Part shown: in pieces, positions 56,792 to 64,000 of the stretch
Layout: each line of letters starts with the position of its first letter
How positions within the stretch are numbered: the first letter of the stretch is position 1
NCBI RefSeq assembly: GCF_000786695.1
Contig: NZ_CP009962.1
Coordinates: 2,604,001 to 2,668,000, forward strand
Direction: 5' to 3'
Length of the DNA stretch: 64,000 bases
DNA from: Collimonas arenae
GTDB lineage: Bacteria; Pseudomonadota; Gammaproteobacteria; Burkholderiales; Burkholderiaceae_D
Program-made: the position numbers and the translations under genes
Notes under the pieces: generated by a model
Seen by the model: only the letters and a program-made list of their open reading frames with translations
Told to the model about the DNA's origin: nothing
Databases searched by the model: none

Positions 56792-58138
56792 ATGGCTTTA
56801 TGCATCAGTGTGTTCGAGCAATTGGATCAGCAAATTTTACGCAATCACCAGCATTACTGCCGCCTGTTCGACTACCCGCACAAATGGGTAGAAACCTCGC
56901 ATATCGCCCATCCAACGCTGCGGCAGGCATATAAATATCATCTGCTCTTGCAGCAATTGCGGGCTTGCGCCGAGAATGATTGGGTCTTGATGTTGAATCA
57001 TGACGCAGTCATCTTGTATCCGGTTGCAATGGAAATCTTGCTCGAGGGGCGAGAGACCTTAGTGATAAGGGGGCCGAGCCGTGCTTCATCCGACGAGCCT
57101 ACCTTCGCCATGAATAATATGCTGGCGCTGCGCAATACGGCAAGCAATCGTCAAATTTTGCACGACATCATTTTTACGCTGCACAAGAACCTGATTCGCG
57201 ATTGCGCCGGGCAAACCGAGCTGCGTCTACTGGAAAATTTCCCGATGTTGGAAATCAATGCCAGGCAGGGGGATTGTTATATCAACGTCAACTGGCTTGT
57301 ACCGAATTGGCATGCCGCCCGGATTTTCGTGCTCAGCCTGGCGTCTTGGGCATCACCCGCAGGCGATCCGGAGTACCACACTCTGTTTGACCTGCGAATG
57401 AAGAATTTGCTGGTACGACAGGCCAACGGTGCGTTGATTGACGGTTTGCCCTTGATGAAGATGCCGGTCTATCCTGCGCTGTCGAGCGAGGCGCAATCCA
57501 GTTTTAATCCACAGGGAAGAATTGCGCTGGTGACACTGTATACCGAGAACATCGCCAGTTATGCTCGCGTTTCCGAACACAACGTAAAACGCTATTGCGA
57601 CCGGCATGGCTATGCCTATCACGTGTATCGCGCCATTCCGGAGCAGCTCGATAGCAATATCGCTGGTTCATGGGTCAAGAGCTGGCTGCTGTCGCGTCAT
57701 CTGGCAAACCACGATTGGGTGATCTGGATAGATGCCGACGTCTTGTTCACCAATCAGTCCAAAAAACTGGAGCCGCTGCTGGAAAATCGCGACTTGCTGT
57801 TCGCCAAGGATATCGGCGGCTGGGAGCTAAACTCAGGCGTTATGGCCTTTCGCAATACCGCTGAGAACGCTGCTCTGTTGGAAAAAATATGGCAATGCGT
57901 CAATCAGGTCGACGATAAATCGTCGGTCTACAGCAGCCAGGGCGATCAATTTCATACCATCGAAGCATTGCGCAGCGCGGGCAAACTCAACGAACAGTCG
58001 ATTGTCGATTGCCTTACTATCAATACACCGCCCCAATTCACCACTGGCGATACGCTGTTGACCCACTATTTTGGTTGGGACGAGCCTTATCGCTCGGTCT
58101 ACATGGCGGACGACGACGCCATGTCGCAAAGGAGTTGA
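56792..58138 (+). CDS. Double-domain glycosyltransferase-like protein
   Basis: 448 aa, cytoplasmic, probable GT-A fold. The C-terminal half (about 243-440) has WVIWIDADVLF with a DAD motif at 314-316, LNSGVMAFRNT and a QGDQFHT region, like galactosyltransferase GMA12/MNN10-type enzymes. The N-terminal half (about 1-190) repeats the scheme: WVLMLNHDAVILY (HDA at 70-72 instead of DxD), MLALRNTASN and QGDCYIN. So the protein looks like a fused duplication, with the first copy possibly inactive. RBS CGGAGAAGTAAT. Its partner gene may be the convergent methyltransferase. Confidence 0.8.
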   Translation: MALCISVFEQLDQQILRNHQHYCRLFDYPHKWVETSHIAHPTLRQAYKYHLLLQQLRACAENDWVLMLNHDAVILYPVAMEILLEGRETLVIRGPSRASSDEPTFAMNNMLALRNTASNRQILHDIIFTLHKNLIRDCAGQTELRLLENFPMLEINARQGDCYINVNWLVPNWHAARIFVLSLASWASPAGDPEYHTLFDLRMKNLLVRQANGALIDGLPLMKMPVYPALSSEAQSSFNPQGRIALVTLYTENIASYARVSEHNVKRYCDRHGYAYHVYRAIPEQLDSNIAGSWVKSWLLSRHLANHDWVIWIDADVLFTNQSKKLEPLLENRDLLFAKDIGGWELNSGVMAFRNTAENAALLEKIWQCVNQVDDKSSVYSSQGDQFHTIEALRSAGKLNEQSIVDCLTINTPPQFTTGDTLLTHYFGWDEPYRSVYMADDDAMSQRS

Positions 58139-58147
58139 TGCAACCAT

Positions 58148-58187
58148 CCTCAAAATCCCTGTGTCGTTTGGCGCAGGGATTTTGAGG
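58148..58187. terminator. Bidirectional terminator
   Basis: A perfect 14-bp stem CCTCAAAATCCCTG / CAGGGATTTTGAGG with a 12-nt loop lies between two convergent stop codons (58138 and 58190). There is no long T-run, but its position and stability fit transcript termination from both sides. Confidence 0.75.
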
Positions 58188-58189
58188 AC

Positions 58190-58831
58190 TTAGAGCGCCG
58201 CGAGGCGTTTTTTGATCTGATCGACCGGCCAGACTCCGATGACCTTGTCTGACAAACGGCCTTCGCTCTCATCCGAACCCTCGATGATATAACGGCTGGG
58301 GGCAGGGAAATGAAAAGGCCCCAGCTCCAGATTCAGGCGACGCCATTCACCTAGCGCAATCTCGCCATTGGCGTCAAAACCACGAAAGGAATAGCTGGAA
58401 GTCAGCAGGTACAGGGCGCCGCTGTCGCAGATATTCTTGAGCGCCGTAAAAACCCCCTGCAATGGCAGGTGCACCAGGCAATCACGGCAAAACACTGCAT
58501 CTACTCTGGGTAGGGGCGTATGCAACAAATCTAGCTGCACGAATTGCCGGCCGGGCTGGCTAAAGCGCTCGCGATTGCGTTCCACCAGTTGCGGTACGAT
58601 ATCGGCGCCGATATAGTCAACCCTGGAGAGGTCGACATGTTGCATCCAATTGAAATCGCCACAGGGCAGGTCCAGCATCGAGCGGATATTGAGCTCGTCC
58701 AGCATGTACGGTAGTTCCCTCTGCAAGTGCCGGGTCCGGTAAAGTTCCGATCCGGGGCCGGAAACCGATTCGTTGCTGCCCCAATTGTTACCTTGATAGA
58801 TTTCAGTAAAAATCTTCTCCGCTTGACTCAT
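58190..58831 (-). CDS. Class I SAM-dependent methyltransferase
   Basis: 213 aa. Motif I is MLDLPCGDFNW (residues 52-62), then DYIGADIVPQLVERNRERF (motif II) and DAVFCRDCLVHLPLQ (motif IV), a Rossmann-fold methyltransferase. The N-terminal IYQGNNWGSNESVSGPGSE is typical of a family found in glycan and polysaccharide gene sets. Substrate unknown. No gene seen in the 177 bases upstream, which should contain its promoter. Confidence 0.87.
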   Translation of the reverse strand: MSQAEKIFTEIYQGNNWGSNESVSGPGSELYRTRHLQRELPYMLDELNIRSMLDLPCGDFNWMQHVDLSRVDYIGADIVPQLVERNRERFSQPGRQFVQLDLLHTPLPRVDAVFCRDCLVHLPLQGVFTALKNICDSGALYLLTSSYSFRGFDANGEIALGEWRRLNLELGPFHFPAPSRYIIEGSDESEGRLSDKVIGVWPVDQIKKRLAAL

Positions 58832-59008
58832 AGCTGGTGTCTTCTTCCCTGTTTTTTATCGGCGCGAGTGGCCGCTGCCAGCAATTTACTGAACAATGGA
58901 GAAAAAAGCAATTTGGGTGTCTAACAGGTGTTGTATGCGTACTTGGCCCATCAAATCAGCGTCAGCGCCGACACTTCGTCTTGTGAAAATCTTGAGTGAA
59001 GTTGTCAT

Positions 59009-60169
59009 CTAGCATGCATCGTCAAACAACTCACCCTGCGCCAACATTGGGGCGCTGTCGGCAAATTCCTTCTTTGACAGTGCCGTAGCACGTACCCCAA
59101 GCAAGCGCAGGCGCCGGTCCAGCTTCACCCGGCGCAGGCATTCTCCCGCAGCCTGCCGGATTGTCGCAGCGTCATCCGTCGCATCCGGCAAGGTCAAGTC
59201 CCGCGTCACGCCGCGAAAATCGGAAAATTTCAGCTTGATCCCGATGGTCCGCGCGACATATCCCTTCCTTTGCAGGTCGCCGGCGAGACGCACGCACAGA
59301 TCTGTAAAGATCGGCGTGAGTGTGTCGCGATCCAGCTTGGCGTGCAGATCCCGTTCAAACGTTGATTCGCGGCTGATCGATTTGGTTTCCGAGCTGGTGA
59401 CCACGGGGCGCTCATCCAATCCATGGGAAATACGCATCAGCCATTCGCTGTAGGTGCGCCCGAAATTGTCTTGCAGCAGGGCCGGGTCGGCGGCGGCCAG
59501 GTCGCCGATGGTGTGTAATCCTAGCGCGGTGAGTTTTTCCGCTGCCTTGGGACCGATGCCATTGACTTTCCTGGCTGCCAGCGGCCAGATGCGGGTTGGG
59601 ATATCGGCTTCAGTGATGACGGTGATGCCATCCGGTTTATCCAGTTCCGAACAGATCTTGGCTAATAGCTTGTTGGGGGCGATGCCGATCGAGCATGACA
59701 GGCCGGTGGCTTCGCGCACGGCGTCCTTGATGCGTTGCGCCAGCGACCGGACATCTTCATCATGGTCGCTGAGGTCGATGTAGATTTCATCGATGCCGCG
59801 GTCTTCTATCAGCGGTGCAATCCCGGCGACTGCGTTTTTGAACAGCCGCGAGTAGTGACGATAAGACTCGAAATCGGTCGGCAGCAGGAGCGCGTCTGGC
59901 GCCAGCTTGGCGGCTTTCATCATCCCCATCGCGGAAAATACGCCGAGCGCGCGTGCTTCATAGGTGGAAGTAGTGACGACACCGCGGCCCACGTAGTCGC
60001 GCAGCTTGTGGAAATGCAGGCTACCATCTTCACCGACGTCTGGCTGATGACGGGAACCGCCACCGATGACTACCGGTTGCCCCCGCAGCTCGGGATAACG
60101 CAGCAGCTCCACCGACGCGTAGAAAGCGTCCATATCCAGGTGTGCGATACGACGAATTGGCGAAGGCAT
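59009..60169 (-). CDS. dinB: DNA polymerase IV (Y-family)
   Basis: 386 aa error-prone translesion polymerase. Palm motifs LDMDAFYASVE and RGIDEIYIDLSD carry the metal-binding Asp and Asp-Glu. A HhH/thumb region VNGIGPKAAEKLTALGLHTIGDLA and a little-finger domain follow. The C-terminus (AQGELFDDAC) resembles, but does not exactly match, the QLxLF clamp-binding motif. No strong RBS. An almost perfect LexA site lies 47-62 bp upstream, so SOS control is expected. Confidence 0.95.
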   Translation of the reverse strand: MPSPIRRIAHLDMDAFYASVELLRYPELRGQPVVIGGGSRHQPDVGEDGSLHFHKLRDYVGRGVVTTSTYEARALGVFSAMGMMKAAKLAPDALLLPTDFESYRHYSRLFKNAVAGIAPLIEDRGIDEIYIDLSDHDEDVRSLAQRIKDAVREATGLSCSIGIAPNKLLAKICSELDKPDGITVITEADIPTRIWPLAARKVNGIGPKAAEKLTALGLHTIGDLAAADPALLQDNFGRTYSEWLMRISHGLDERPVVTSSETKSISRESTFERDLHAKLDRDTLTPIFTDLCVRLAGDLQRKGYVARTIGIKLKFSDFRGVTRDLTLPDATDDAATIRQAAGECLRRVKLDRRLRLLGVRATALSKKEFADSAPMLAQGELFDDAC

Positions 60170-60215
60170 AAGGCGTTTGATGTCAGATATTCGATACGGG
60201 CATAGGATACCACTA

Positions 60216-60231
60216 CTGTATATAAATACAG
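60216..60231. promoter_or_regulatory. LexA (SOS) box upstream of dinB
   Basis: CTGTATATAAATACAG matches the LexA consensus CTG-N10-CAG exactly, with AT-rich centre as in the strongest boxes. It lies between dinB (minus strand, start 60169) and the stop of the VOC gene at 60287, so its only sensible target is dinB. Confidence 0.9.
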
Positions 60232-60286
60232 CTATCGAGAGCAGATTTTTATCTGCTTATATTGATGCTATTTTGATATGTGATAG

Positions 60287-60676
60287 TCAAGCCTTGGCCA
60301 GATGCGTACCTATCCACCAGATATTTCCCTCCGGGTCGCGTATGCCGGCACTGCGGTCGCCATATGGCTGGTCCTTCGGTTCGGAGATGTTGGTTGCACC
60401 GGCGGCGAGCGCTTTTCCATAGCAAACGTCTGCCGAAGGTACATACACATGGGGGGAGCAGACGACCGGATCACGACTGTCCGGACGTTCGCCCAGCATG
60501 ACGACGGAGTCGTCAATTTTTACCTCCGCATGTTTGATCGAACCGTCAGGCAGCGCCATTTTGTAGATTTCAACTACATCGAATGTGGCCGAGAGAAAGG
60601 CCAGCATGGCTTTCACGTCTTTCACTAGCAGGTAAGGTGAGACGGCATTGTGACCGGCGGGTTTATGTTGCGTCAT
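60287..60676 (-). CDS. VOC family (PhnB/glyoxalase-like) protein
   Basis: 129 aa. Two beta-alpha-beta-beta-beta modules: SPYLLVKDVKAMLAFLSATFD with HAEVKIDDSVVMLGE, then PHVYVPSADVCYGKALAAGATN and YGDRSAGIRDPEGNIWWIGTH. The pattern is that of PhnB-like members, many of which have no known reaction. GGAGAAAAT precedes the ATG. It follows the Cls gene in reverse order on the same strand. Confidence 0.88.
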   Translation of the reverse strand: MTQHKPAGHNAVSPYLLVKDVKAMLAFLSATFDVVEIYKMALPDGSIKHAEVKIDDSVVMLGERPDSRDPVVCSPHVYVPSADVCYGKALAAGATNISEPKDQPYGDRSAGIRDPEGNIWWIGTHLAKA

Positions 60677-60712
60677 ATTTTCTCCGAGGTGGCTTCGCCT
60701 GCAAGGCTGGGT

Positions 60713-62134
60713 TCAAAGCAGCGGACTGACCAGCCGCGCGATATGGATCAGAACGCGGTATAGATAATGTAGCTTGGCATAATCGGTGACGTCGATTTCG
60801 ACCACTTGTTCAAAGTCGGCGAGCAGCATGGTCTCGACCTCGCTAGCGAAGGCCTTGTCGATATTGAGTGCGGTGATTTCGAAATTCAATCGTAGCGAGC
60901 GGTTATCCAGATTCATGCTGCCGACCGAGGCAGTATCGTCGTCGATCAGCATGACTTTCTGATGCGTGAAGCCGGGCTGGTAACGGAATATGCGCACACC
61001 GGAACGCACCAGTTCATGCGCGTACAAGGTTGATGCCAGGAACACGGTGCGATGATCGGCGATGGCCGGAATCAGGATGCGGACATCGACGCCGCGAAAT
61101 ACCGCCAGTTGCAACGCGGCGTTGACGGCCGAATCGGGCACCAGGTAGGGCGTGGTCAACCACAGCCGGTGGCGGGCGGCGTGGATCGCCTGGACGAACA
61201 GCAGCGAACACGTTTCTTGCGCATCGGCCGGGCCGGTGGCCGCGATCAACGTGGTGGCATGGCCGTCGGCCGGGCGCGGTGCCGACAAGCTGAGCGGCTG
61301 GCCAGTGATCCACTGCCAGTTCTCATCGAAAGCCAGCTGCAGGTCCGCAACCGCCGGTCCTTGCAATTCCATGTGCGTATCGCGCCAGGGCGCCAGCGGC
61401 GGCTTGTGGCCGAGATATTCCTCGCCGACATTGAGGCCGCCGACAAAACCGCGCCAGCCATCCACCACCACCACCTTGCGATGATTGCGGAAATTGAGCT
61501 GAAAACGGTTGCGCCAGCGGCGGGTGGCGAAGCGATGGATTTCAACGCCGCCGGCGCGCAGGATCGCGCTGTAGGACGGGGGCAAGTCGTGGCTGCCAAC
61601 GCCGTCATACAGCACATACACGCGGACGCCGGCGGCGGCGCGTTCCAGCAGCGCCGCTTGCAGCTTGCGGCCAAGCTCGTCATCGTGAATGATGAAAAAC
61701 TGCACCAGCAGATAATGCTCGGCGCTGGCAATGGCGGCAAACATCGCTTCGAAACTGGCTGCGCCATTGACTAGCAGACGCAAGCGATGGCCGCTGAGAA
61801 ACGGTACGCCCAGCATCTCGCTGATGGCTTGATAGCGCTGTGCGCCGGGATGCGGCGGATATTGCGTAGCCAGCGTAAGTATCGCCGGATCGTCCAGCTG
61901 GCGCAGGCGCGCCAGGCGGGAGTGATGCAGTTCGATATAACCGGAGAAGCGCTTACTGCCGAGGAATAGGTACGGCAGCAGCGTAAAGTAGGGCAGTAGT
62001 ACCAGGCCGAATACCCAGGCCACTGCGCCCTGCGGTGTGCGCGTATGCATCAGTGCATGGATCGCGGCGATTATGCCGGCAGCGTGCAGCAGCAGAACGA
62101 CGACGGAAATCAGGGCAAACGGCAAATGCGGCAT
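60713..62134 (-). CDS. cls: Cardiolipin synthase (phospholipase D family)
   Basis: 473 aa membrane enzyme making cardiolipin from phosphatidylglycerol. Two N-terminal hydrophobic helices (about 5-28, 37-58) are followed by two PLD HKD motifs: His218-x-Lys220 with Asp225, and His391-x-Lys393 with Asp398, each with a GG or GS-x-N after it. This matches ClsA-type length and layout. No clear RBS seen. Upstream is the LysE gene, same strand, 64 bp apart. Confidence 0.93.
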   Translation of the reverse strand: MPHLPFALISVVVLLLHAAGIIAAIHALMHTRTPQGAVAWVFGLVLLPYFTLLPYLFLGSKRFSGYIELHHSRLARLRQLDDPAILTLATQYPPHPGAQRYQAISEMLGVPFLSGHRLRLLVNGAASFEAMFAAIASAEHYLLVQFFIIHDDELGRKLQAALLERAAAGVRVYVLYDGVGSHDLPPSYSAILRAGGVEIHRFATRRWRNRFQLNFRNHRKVVVVDGWRGFVGGLNVGEEYLGHKPPLAPWRDTHMELQGPAVADLQLAFDENWQWITGQPLSLSAPRPADGHATTLIAATGPADAQETCSLLFVQAIHAARHRLWLTTPYLVPDSAVNAALQLAVFRGVDVRILIPAIADHRTVFLASTLYAHELVRSGVRIFRYQPGFTHQKVMLIDDDTASVGSMNLDNRSLRLNFEITALNIDKAFASEVETMLLADFEQVVEIDVTDYAKLHYLYRVLIHIARLVSPLL

Positions 62135-62198
62135 TCAGACAACTCCAAATCTCTTGGGTGACTTGCATATTAGCCAATAATCGACGCCGGCGGCTTCC

Positions 62199-62831
62199 TT
62201 ATTTTTTTGCTTGCAACGCAATCCGCACTGCCAGTCCTGCCAATACGGTACCCATCAGCCAGCGCTGGATCAACAGCCAGCTCGGCCGCGTGCCAAGAAA
62301 GCCGGCAATACTGCCGGCCGCCAGCGTGACCATCGAATTGACGGTGATGCTGATCAAAATCTGGACTACGCCCAGCTGCAGCGACTGTACCAGGACGCTA
62401 GCGCCGTGCGGATCGATAAATTGCGGCATGAGCGCCAGATACATCAAGGCGACCTTGGGATTGAGCAGATTGGTGAACAGGCCCATGAAGAACAGTTTGC
62501 GATTGCTGTCTTGCGGCAGGTCGCGCACCGCGAAAGGCGAACGGCCGCCCGGTTTTATCGCTTGCCATGCCAGGTAAAGAAGATAGGCTGCACCGCCAAA
62601 ACGCAATATGTCGTAGGCCAGCGGCACTGCGAACAGCAATGCGGTAATGCCGAATGCCGCGCACAACATATAGAACAAGAATCCGGCAGCGACGCCGGCC
62701 AGCGAAATGAAGCCGGCCTTGGGACCCTGGCAGATCGAACGCGAAATCAGGTAGATCATGTTCGGGCCGGGCGTCAACACCATACCGAAGGCGACCAGCG
62801 CAAAACCCAGCAGTAAATTAATATTCGACAT
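62199..62831 (-). CDS. LysE family translocator
   Basis: 210 aa from ATG 62831; the longer frame starts in poorly supported sequence. Six hydrophobic helices and the RhtB/LysE pattern: FGMVLTPGPNMIYLISRSICQGPKAGFISLAGVAAG near the start and GLFTNLLNPKVALMYLALMPQF in the middle. These proteins export amino acids or derivatives; substrate unknown. It precedes the cls gene and is divergent from the FAH-family gene. Confidence 0.88.
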   Translation of the reverse strand: MSNINLLLGFALVAFGMVLTPGPNMIYLISRSICQGPKAGFISLAGVAAGFLFYMLCAAFGITALLFAVPLAYDILRFGGAAYLLYLAWQAIKPGGRSPFAVRDLPQDSNRKLFFMGLFTNLLNPKVALMYLALMPQFIDPHGASVLVQSLQLGVVQILISITVNSMVTLAAGSIAGFLGTRPSWLLIQRWLMGTVLAGLAVRIALQAKK

Positions 62832-63068
62832 AGATGGTTCGCTTAGTTTGTTGAAAACGGTGTGAAACCCGCAACGGGTCAGGCCTCGTATTTTGACGTA
62901 AAACGGGCTGTATTGCATAGCGCCATGTTTGACAGTGAGTGCCTTCGCTTTTACTCTTCCAGTTTAATGGACGGACCAATCAATAATTGACCTATGTGCC
63001 TGAACGGCATGTCAATACCTGACTGCCAGCATATTACGGCAGGCTAGGAAAATATAAGGAATCGATAG

Positions 63069-63929
63069 ATGAAACTATTACGAGTAGGTCCCAAGGGGCA
63101 GGAAAAACCAGCCATGCTGGATGCCGACGGCAAGTTGCGTGATTTGTCGGGCATCATCAAAGACATCACGGCAGAGCAGTTGACGCCCGCAGGTTTGGCG
63201 CAATTGCGTAAAGTCGATGCCGCAAGCCTGCCTGAAATTACTTCCCGAGGCCGTATCGGCACGCCGTTCACAAGCCTAGGAAAATTCATGTGCGTCGGCT
63301 TGAACTATAGCGACCATGCCGCTGAATCCGGTTTGGCGGTGCCGGAGGAGCCGGTGCTATTCAACAAATGGACCAGTTGCTTCAGCGGACCGAACGACCC
63401 AATCGTGATGCCGAAGAATTCCGTCAAGACCGACTGGGAAGTCGAGCTCGGCGTGGTCATCGGCAGCAAGGCGCGTTATGTCGAACTGGACCAGGCGCTG
63501 TCGCATGTGGCCGGGTATTGCGTCGTCAATGACGTCTCTGAGCGCGAATACCAGATCGAACGCAGCGGCACGTGGGACAAGGGCAAGGGTTGCGACACCT
63601 TTGGTCCGGTCGGACCTTGGCTGGTCACGGCCGATGAAGTCGGCGATCCGCAAAACCTGTCGATGTGGTTGGAAGTCAACGGCAAGCGCTTCCAGAACGG
63701 CAGCACCAAGACCATGATTTTCAATGTCGCTTTCCTGATCCATTACATCAGCCAGTTCGCTACGCTTTATCCAGGCGACATCATTTCCACCGGTACGCCT
63801 CCCGGCGTCGGCATGGGCCAGAAACCGTCGCTGTACCTCAAGCACGGCGATGTGGTCAGGCTGGGTATCGAAGGCTTGGGCGAGCAGCAGCAGACCGTGC
63901 ATGCGTGGAATGAGAGCTTGCTGGATTAA
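63069..63929 (+). CDS. Fumarylacetoacetate hydrolase family protein (sugar-acid hydrolase-like)
   Basis: 286 aa. The FAH fold is clear: MCVGLNYSDHAAESGL, DWEVELGVVIG (metal-binding Glu), GYCVVNDVSEREYQIER and STGTPPGVGMGQKP. The N-terminus MKLLRVGPKGQEKPAMLDADGKLRDLSG matches the subgroup annotated as ureidoglycolate lyase or 2,4-diketo-3-deoxy-L-fuconate hydrolase, which acts in the non-phosphorylated fucose/rhamnose routes. AAGGA lies 9 nt upstream of ATG 63069. The remaining 71 bases of the window show no gene. Confidence 0.9.
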   Translation: MKLLRVGPKGQEKPAMLDADGKLRDLSGIIKDITAEQLTPAGLAQLRKVDAASLPEITSRGRIGTPFTSLGKFMCVGLNYSDHAAESGLAVPEEPVLFNKWTSCFSGPNDPIVMPKNSVKTDWEVELGVVIGSKARYVELDQALSHVAGYCVVNDVSEREYQIERSGTWDKGKGCDTFGPVGPWLVTADEVGDPQNLSMWLEVNGKRFQNGSTKTMIFNVAFLIHYISQFATLYPGDIISTGTPPGVGMGQKPSLYLKHGDVVRLGIEGLGEQQQTVHAWNESLLD

Positions 63930-64000
63930 TGTCCCAGGAGATTTACGAAGCCGGGCTCACCCGCAAACTCTCTATGGCGTAATGGCGTAAGATTCGGCAT

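Noticed and set aside
1..64000. CRISPR array, prophage or insertion sequence
   Set aside because: No regularly spaced repeats, phage structural genes, integrase or transposase frames were seen anywhere in the window.

Overview
The window reads as a contiguous chromosomal stretch of a betaproteobacterium of the order Burkholderiales. The best guess is Oxalobacteraceae, close to Collimonas or Herbaspirillum; this is inferred from protein resemblance and gene order (spoT-rpoZ-gmk, moeA-moaD-moaE-clpB, a ytfQRT-yjfF sugar transporter), not from any database search. Coding sequence is GC-rich and dense. Two stretches, about 17.7-20.0 kb and the spacers around 21.2-21.6 kb and 50.8-51.2 kb, are visibly more AT-rich. 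No integrase, transposase, prophage or CRISPR array is visible.

Layout. 1-9.6 kb: the 3' part of a type VI secretion locus (unknown ketosynthase-like gene, tssM, tssA, tssF, tssG, tssJ), tightly packed with ATGA overlaps. 10.3-15.2 kb: a complete sugar ABC transporter of the YtfQ/YtfR/YtfT/YjfF type. 15.2-17.7 kb: an acyl-CoA ligase divergent from a Crp/Fnr-type regulator. 17.9-20.1 kb: AT-rich accessory patch with two related small helix-turn-helix-like proteins (one of them an internal duplication), two orphan genes and tRNA-Leu(UAA). 20.2-28.2 kb: mixed small genes, an S8-protease lipoprotein autotransporter, and an H-NS-like protein lacking the DNA-binding tail. 28.3-35.9 kb: housekeeping genes (spoT, rpoZ, gmk, thrC, moeA, moaD, moaE). 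36.2-50.8 kb: clpB behind a sigma-32-like promoter, a diguanylate cyclase with rraA, a two-subunit molybdenum hydroxylase, an OPT transporter, an ArsR-type regulator between a His-rich DMT exporter and an MFS exporter, and a SUOX-fold exported protein. 51.2-58.8 kb: two overlapping lipoproteins, a SymE-like toxin-family protein, a large autotransporter whose passenger begins with a ClpP-like domain, a double-domain glycosyltransferase and a methyltransferase. 59.0-64.0 kb: dinB under a near-perfect LexA box, a VOC protein, cardiolipin synthase, a LysE exporter and an FAH-family hydrolase.

Functional links. The tss genes build the baseplate and membrane complex of one contractile secretion machine. 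The ytf genes form one importer. The moe/moa genes supply cofactor chemistry that the nearby molybdenum hydroxylase needs. The regulator/exporter trio at 46.8-50.1 kb probably forms one efflux module with a 15-bp palindrome between the divergent genes.

Most unusual items: the ClpP-like autotransporter; a family of three long extragenic hairpin repeats sharing a conserved core (9.6, 27.6 and 32.1 kb); the duplicated HTH-like family next to tRNA-Leu; the tail-less H-NS; and the SymE-like gene.
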